Shown in pieces: positions 6,502-8,655 of a stretch of DNA of 8,655 nt. The stretch is from assembly GCA_944385455.1 (NCBI GenBank), contig CALWXI010000207.1, positions 1 through 8,655 on the forward strand. Reading direction: 5' to 3'. The translations under genes and the position numbers were made by a program. The notes beneath the pieces were generated by a model. It saw only the letters and a program-made list of their open reading frames with translations. It was not told where the DNA came from and did no database searches. Positions within the stretch are counted from its first letter, which is position 1. Each line of letters begins with the position of its first letter. The DNA is from an uncultured Oscillospiraceae bacterium (lineage in GTDB: Bacteria > Bacillota > Clostridia > Oscillospirales > Oscillospiraceae).

Positions 6502-7695
6502 ATGATACAGATAGCGATCATGGGCTTTGGCACGGTGGGGACCGGTGTGGCCAAGGTGGTTTCGGAGAATGCCCGGCAGATCGAGCGGAAGCTGGGCGAA
6601 CCGCTGCAGGTCAAGACGATCCTGGTGCGGCATTTCAAGGACGGTCCCTACCGCCAGCTGATGACCGATGACTTCACCCGGATCGAGGAAGACGACGGCA
6701 TCCGGGTGGTGGTGGAGGCCATCGGCGGCGTGGATGCCGCCTATACCTATACCCGCCGGGCGCTGCTGGCGGGCAAGCACGTGGTCACTGCCAACAAACA
6801 GCTGGTGGCGGAGCGGGGCTGTGAGCTTCTGGAACTGGCCCGGAAGAAGAACGTCAGCTACCTCTTTGAGGCCAGCGTGGGCGGCGGCATCCCGGTGCTC
6901 CACCCTCTGACCCAGTGCATGGCGGCCAACCGCATCGACGAGGTGTACGGCATCCTGAACGGCACCACCAATTATATCCTCACCCGGATGGTCCGCACAG
7001 GGGCCTTCTTCTCCGACGCCCTGCGGGAGGCCCAGGCCAAAGGCTATGCCGAGGCGGATCCCTCCGCCGACATCCACGGCATCGACGCCGGGCGCAAGAT
7101 CTGCATTCTGGCGGATCTGGCCTTCGGATCCCAGGTGGACCCGGCGGCGGTGCCCATGGAGGGCATCTCCAAGCTGTCGCTGCGGGACGTGAAGATCGCC
7201 CAGCGGGCGGGCTACCGCATCAAGCTGCTGGGCCGGGCGGTGCGGATGCCCGGCGGCGGCCGGACCGCCTATGTGGCGCCGCATCTGATTCCGGAGGAGA
7301 ATCCCATCGCCAGCGTGGAGGATGTGTATAACGCGGTGATGGTCCGGGGCAACGCCACCGGCGACGTGATGTTCTACGGCCGGGGAGCCGGGGAGCTGCC
7401 CACCGCCTCGGCGTGTGTGGCGGACGTGATGGAGTGCCTGCAGGCCAGTCCCCGGCGGGACGAGATCAGCTGGTCCTCCGACACCAGCGGCTTTGAGGAT
7501 CCCCAGGAGCTCCGCACCCGGTATTATTTCCGCATCGAGGGCAGTCTCACCGACGCCGCCATGGCCTTCGGCCAGGTGGAGGTGCTCAGCGAGGACGGCG
7601 AGACCGCCTTTTTGACGGATCCCATCAGCGGCCGGGACGCCGCCCGGCAGTCGGGCTTTCTGAACGTGCTGGCCTGCATGCGGGTGCTGGCCTGA
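6502..7695 (+). CDS. hom: Homoserine dehydrogenase
   Basis: Hom reduces aspartate semialdehyde to homoserine with NAD(P)H, at the branch toward threonine and methionine. The 397-residue protein starts at the ATG 6502, eight bases after AAAGAGG. The N-terminal Rossmann fold has GFGTVGTGV (8-16). TANKQLVAERG (96-106) holds the conserved Asn-Lys (K99). The substrate and dimer part shows EASVGGGIPV (123-132), GILNGTTNYIL (150-160) and GYAEADPSADIHGIDAGRKICILADLAFG (181-209), with E184, D195 and K199 in the positions expected for the active site. The C-terminal ACT region typical of Hom (Bacillus Hom is about 430 residues) is short here, about 337-397. It begins with a strand-like RYYFRIEG but lacks a recognisable D-x-PGVL ligand loop, so feedback inhibition may be weak or changed. 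It lies between the ACT protein and lysC in one aspartate-pathway unit. Confidence 0.95.
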   Translation: MIQIAIMGFGTVGTGVAKVVSENARQIERKLGEPLQVKTILVRHFKDGPYRQLMTDDFTRIEEDDGIRVVVEAIGGVDAAYTYTRRALLAGKHVVTANKQLVAERGCELLELARKKNVSYLFEASVGGGIPVLHPLTQCMAANRIDEVYGILNGTTNYILTRMVRTGAFFSDALREAQAKGYAEADPSADIHGIDAGRKICILADLAFGSQVDPAAVPMEGISKLSLRDVKIAQRAGYRIKLLGRAVRMPGGGRTAYVAPHLIPEENPIASVEDVYNAVMVRGNATGDVMFYGRGAGELPTASACVADVMECLQASPRRDEISWSSDTSGFEDPQELRTRYYFRIEGSLTDAAMAFGQVEVLSEDGETAFLTDPISGRDAARQSGFLNVLACMRVLA

Positions 7696-7724
7696 TTCCC
7701 AACGGACCCTGTCCGGCGTATGAT
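7696..7724 (+). promoter_or_regulatory. Candidate second promoter for lysC
   Basis: TTCCCA (7696-7701) and TATGAT (7719-7724) are spaced by 17 bases, immediately after the hom stop. The -10 is good (5/6); the -35 is only fair (4/6). The 71-base hom-lysC gap is the longest inside the unit, which leaves room for separate lysC transcription. It is supported only by matches to consensus. Confidence 0.35.
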
Positions 7725-7736
7725 GGGACGGGGACC
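7704..7736 (+). other. Hairpin between hom and lysC
   Basis: CCCTGTCC (7707-7714) pairs with GGACGGGG (7726-7733) through seven Watson-Crick pairs and one G-U, with two further pairs outside an A/A mismatch. The 11-base loop contains the candidate -10 of lysC. No T-run follows, so it is a poor terminator; it could serve as a processing or stability element in a shared mRNA, or mean nothing. Confidence 0.3.
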
Positions 7737-7766
7737 CATCCAATCTGAAGCAAAGAAGGAAACACT

Positions 7767-8655
7767 ATGAGTTTGATTGTGCAGAAATTCGGCGGCAGCT
7801 CCGTGCGGGATGCCCAGCGCATCCGGAACGTGGCCGGCATCATCGCCGAGACCTATCTGGCGGGGAACGACGTGATCGTGGTGCTCTCCGCCCAGGGCGA
7901 CACCACCGACGACCTCATTGCCAAGGCGGAGGAGATCAATCCCAACCCCTCCAAGCGGGAGATGGATATGCTGCTGTCCACCGGCGAGCAGATCTCCGTG
8001 GCGCTGTGCGCCATGGCGCTGGAGGCCATGGGACTGCCCTGCGTGTCCCTGGCGGCCTGGCAGGTGGGCATCCAGTCCACCAATGTCCACTCCGACGCCC
8101 GGATCAAGAAGATCGACTCCGAGCGCATCCAGTCTGAGCTGGACCAGCACCGCATCGTCATCGTCACCGGCTTCCAGGGCGTGGACCGGCAGGGCGATGT
8201 TACCACCCTGGGCCGGGGCGGCTCCGACACCAGCGCTGTGGCGCTGGCGGCGGCTTTCCGGGCGGAGCTGTGCCAGATCTACACGGATGTGGACGGCGTC
8301 TACACCACCGATCCCCGCATCGTGCCCACCGCCCGGAAGCTGGAGGAGATTACCTACGACGAGATGCTGGAGCTGGCCAGCCAGGGCGCCCAGGTTCTCC
8401 ACAACCGCAGCGTGGAGCTGGCCAAGAAGTTCAGAGTGAATTTGGAAGTCGTGTCCAGCCTGGAGCGCAAGCCGGGCACGAAAGTGAAGGAGGTCACCAA
8501 AGTGGAAAAAACCAACATCGCCGGCGTTGCCAAGGACACCAGCATTGCCCGGGTCGCCCTGGTGGGCCTGGAGCACAACCCCGGCGTCGCTTTCCAGGTC
8601 TTTGATCTGCTGAGCAAGCACAATATCAATGTGGACGTGATCCTGCAGTCCATCG
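7767..8655 (+). CDS. lysC: Aspartate kinase (partial at right edge)
   Basis: LysC phosphorylates aspartate, the entry step to lysine, threonine, methionine and diaminopimelate. The frame is open from the ATG at 7767 (AAGGA six bases upstream) to the window end: 296 residues, so roughly the last 100 or so of a usual ~400 are missing. The kinase domain shows KFGGSS (7-12), LSAQGDTTDDL (40-50), STGEQIS (71-77), TLGRGGSDTSAVALAA (147-162) and IYTDVDGVYTTDPR (171-184). The regulatory part begins near residue 246 and contains the first ACT segment, NPGVAFQVFDLLSKHNINVDVI (271-292), where lysine or threonine normally bind in this family. The single-domain form with no homoserine dehydrogenase attached fits the Bacillus type, and hom is a separate gene just upstream. 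An internal Shine-Dalgarno and GTG at codon 246 may give a second, shorter product. Confidence 0.96.
   Translation, partial: MSLIVQKFGGSSVRDAQRIRNVAGIIAETYLAGNDVIVVLSAQGDTTDDLIAKAEEINPNPSKREMDMLLSTGEQISVALCAMALEAMGLPCVSLAAWQVGIQSTNVHSDARIKKIDSERIQSELDQHRIVIVTGFQGVDRQGDVTTLGRGGSDTSAVALAAAFRAELCQIYTDVDGVYTTDPRIVPTARKLEEITYDEMLELASQGAQVLHNRSVELAKKFRVNLEVVSSLERKPGTKVKEVTKVEKTNIAGVAKDTSIARVALVGLEHNPGVAFQVFDLLSKHNINVDVILQSI
8487..8504 (+). promoter_or_regulatory. Internal Shine-Dalgarno and GTG start in lysC (possible beta subunit)
   Basis: AAGGAGGT (8487-8494) is a perfect match to the anti-Shine-Dalgarno, seven bases before an in-frame GTG at 8502, codon 246 of lysC. In Bacillus subtilis LysC the regulatory beta subunit is known to start internally close to this residue number, just before the ACT domains. 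The caveat is that Lys-Glu-Val written in this genome's preferred codons gives AAGGAGGT(C/G) anyway. Confidence 0.5.

Noticed and set aside
2651..7743. Very long open frames on the minus strand (about 597, 613 and 766 codons)
   Set aside because: They lie opposite well-recognised genes, show no family motifs, have Gly/Pro/His/Arg-rich composition, and overlap one another. They are expected shadows of G/C-ending codons on the coding strand.
1..8655. Mobile element, defence system, CRISPR array, tRNA or rRNA
   Set aside because: No transposase, integrase, nuclease or restriction motifs, no direct-repeat arrays and no tRNA-like cloverleaf were seen; all supported genes are core metabolism or translation.

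Overview
The window looks like ordinary chromosome from a high-GC Firmicute, most likely a gut clostridium of the Oscillospiraceae / Flavonifractor-Lawsonibacter type. This is an inference. It rests on strong AGGAGG-type ribosome binding sites, heavy use of G/C-ending codons, a YdiF-like ABC-F protein, a UPF0735/PheB-type ACT protein (a Firmicutes family), a Bacillus-like release factor 1, and a CoaE variant of the kind I associate with that group. Every gene I can support is on the + strand. I see no transposase, integrase, CRISPR array, tRNA, rRNA, phage gene or defence gene.

Region 1 (1-5828) is a tightly packed housekeeping run. It holds the C-terminal end of an ABC-F translation ATPase (cut by the window edge), a membrane YdcF/DUF218 protein that runs without a break into a flavodoxin body lacking its N-terminus, peptide chain release factor 1 (prfA), a single-ORF fusion of a full-length Sua5-type threonylcarbamoyl-AMP synthase with dephospho-CoA kinase, and an M18 zinc aminopeptidase. 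Gaps are -4, 41, 17 and 25 bases, which suggests co-transcription. The theme is translation quality: ribosome rescue, termination and the tRNA t6A modification. A GC-rich hairpin at 5848-5879 probably closes this unit.

Region 2 (5829-6042) is a short control region. It holds the terminator-like hairpin, an A8T5 tract, and a good extended -10 sigma-A promoter followed by an AGGAGG site.

Region 3 (6043-8655) is an aspartate-family amino acid unit: a small ACT-domain regulator, homoserine dehydrogenase (hom) and aspartate kinase (lysC, cut by the right edge). A second candidate promoter lies between hom and lysC. lysC carries a perfect Shine-Dalgarno plus GTG inside the gene, at the place where Bacillus LysC is known to start its separate beta subunit.

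I did not find a new multi-gene system. The items most worth a second look are the YdcF-flavodoxin chimera, the Sua5-CoaE fusion, the internal lysC start, the degraded ACT tail of Hom beside a stand-alone ACT protein, and the hairpin that places the prfA ribosome binding site in its loop.
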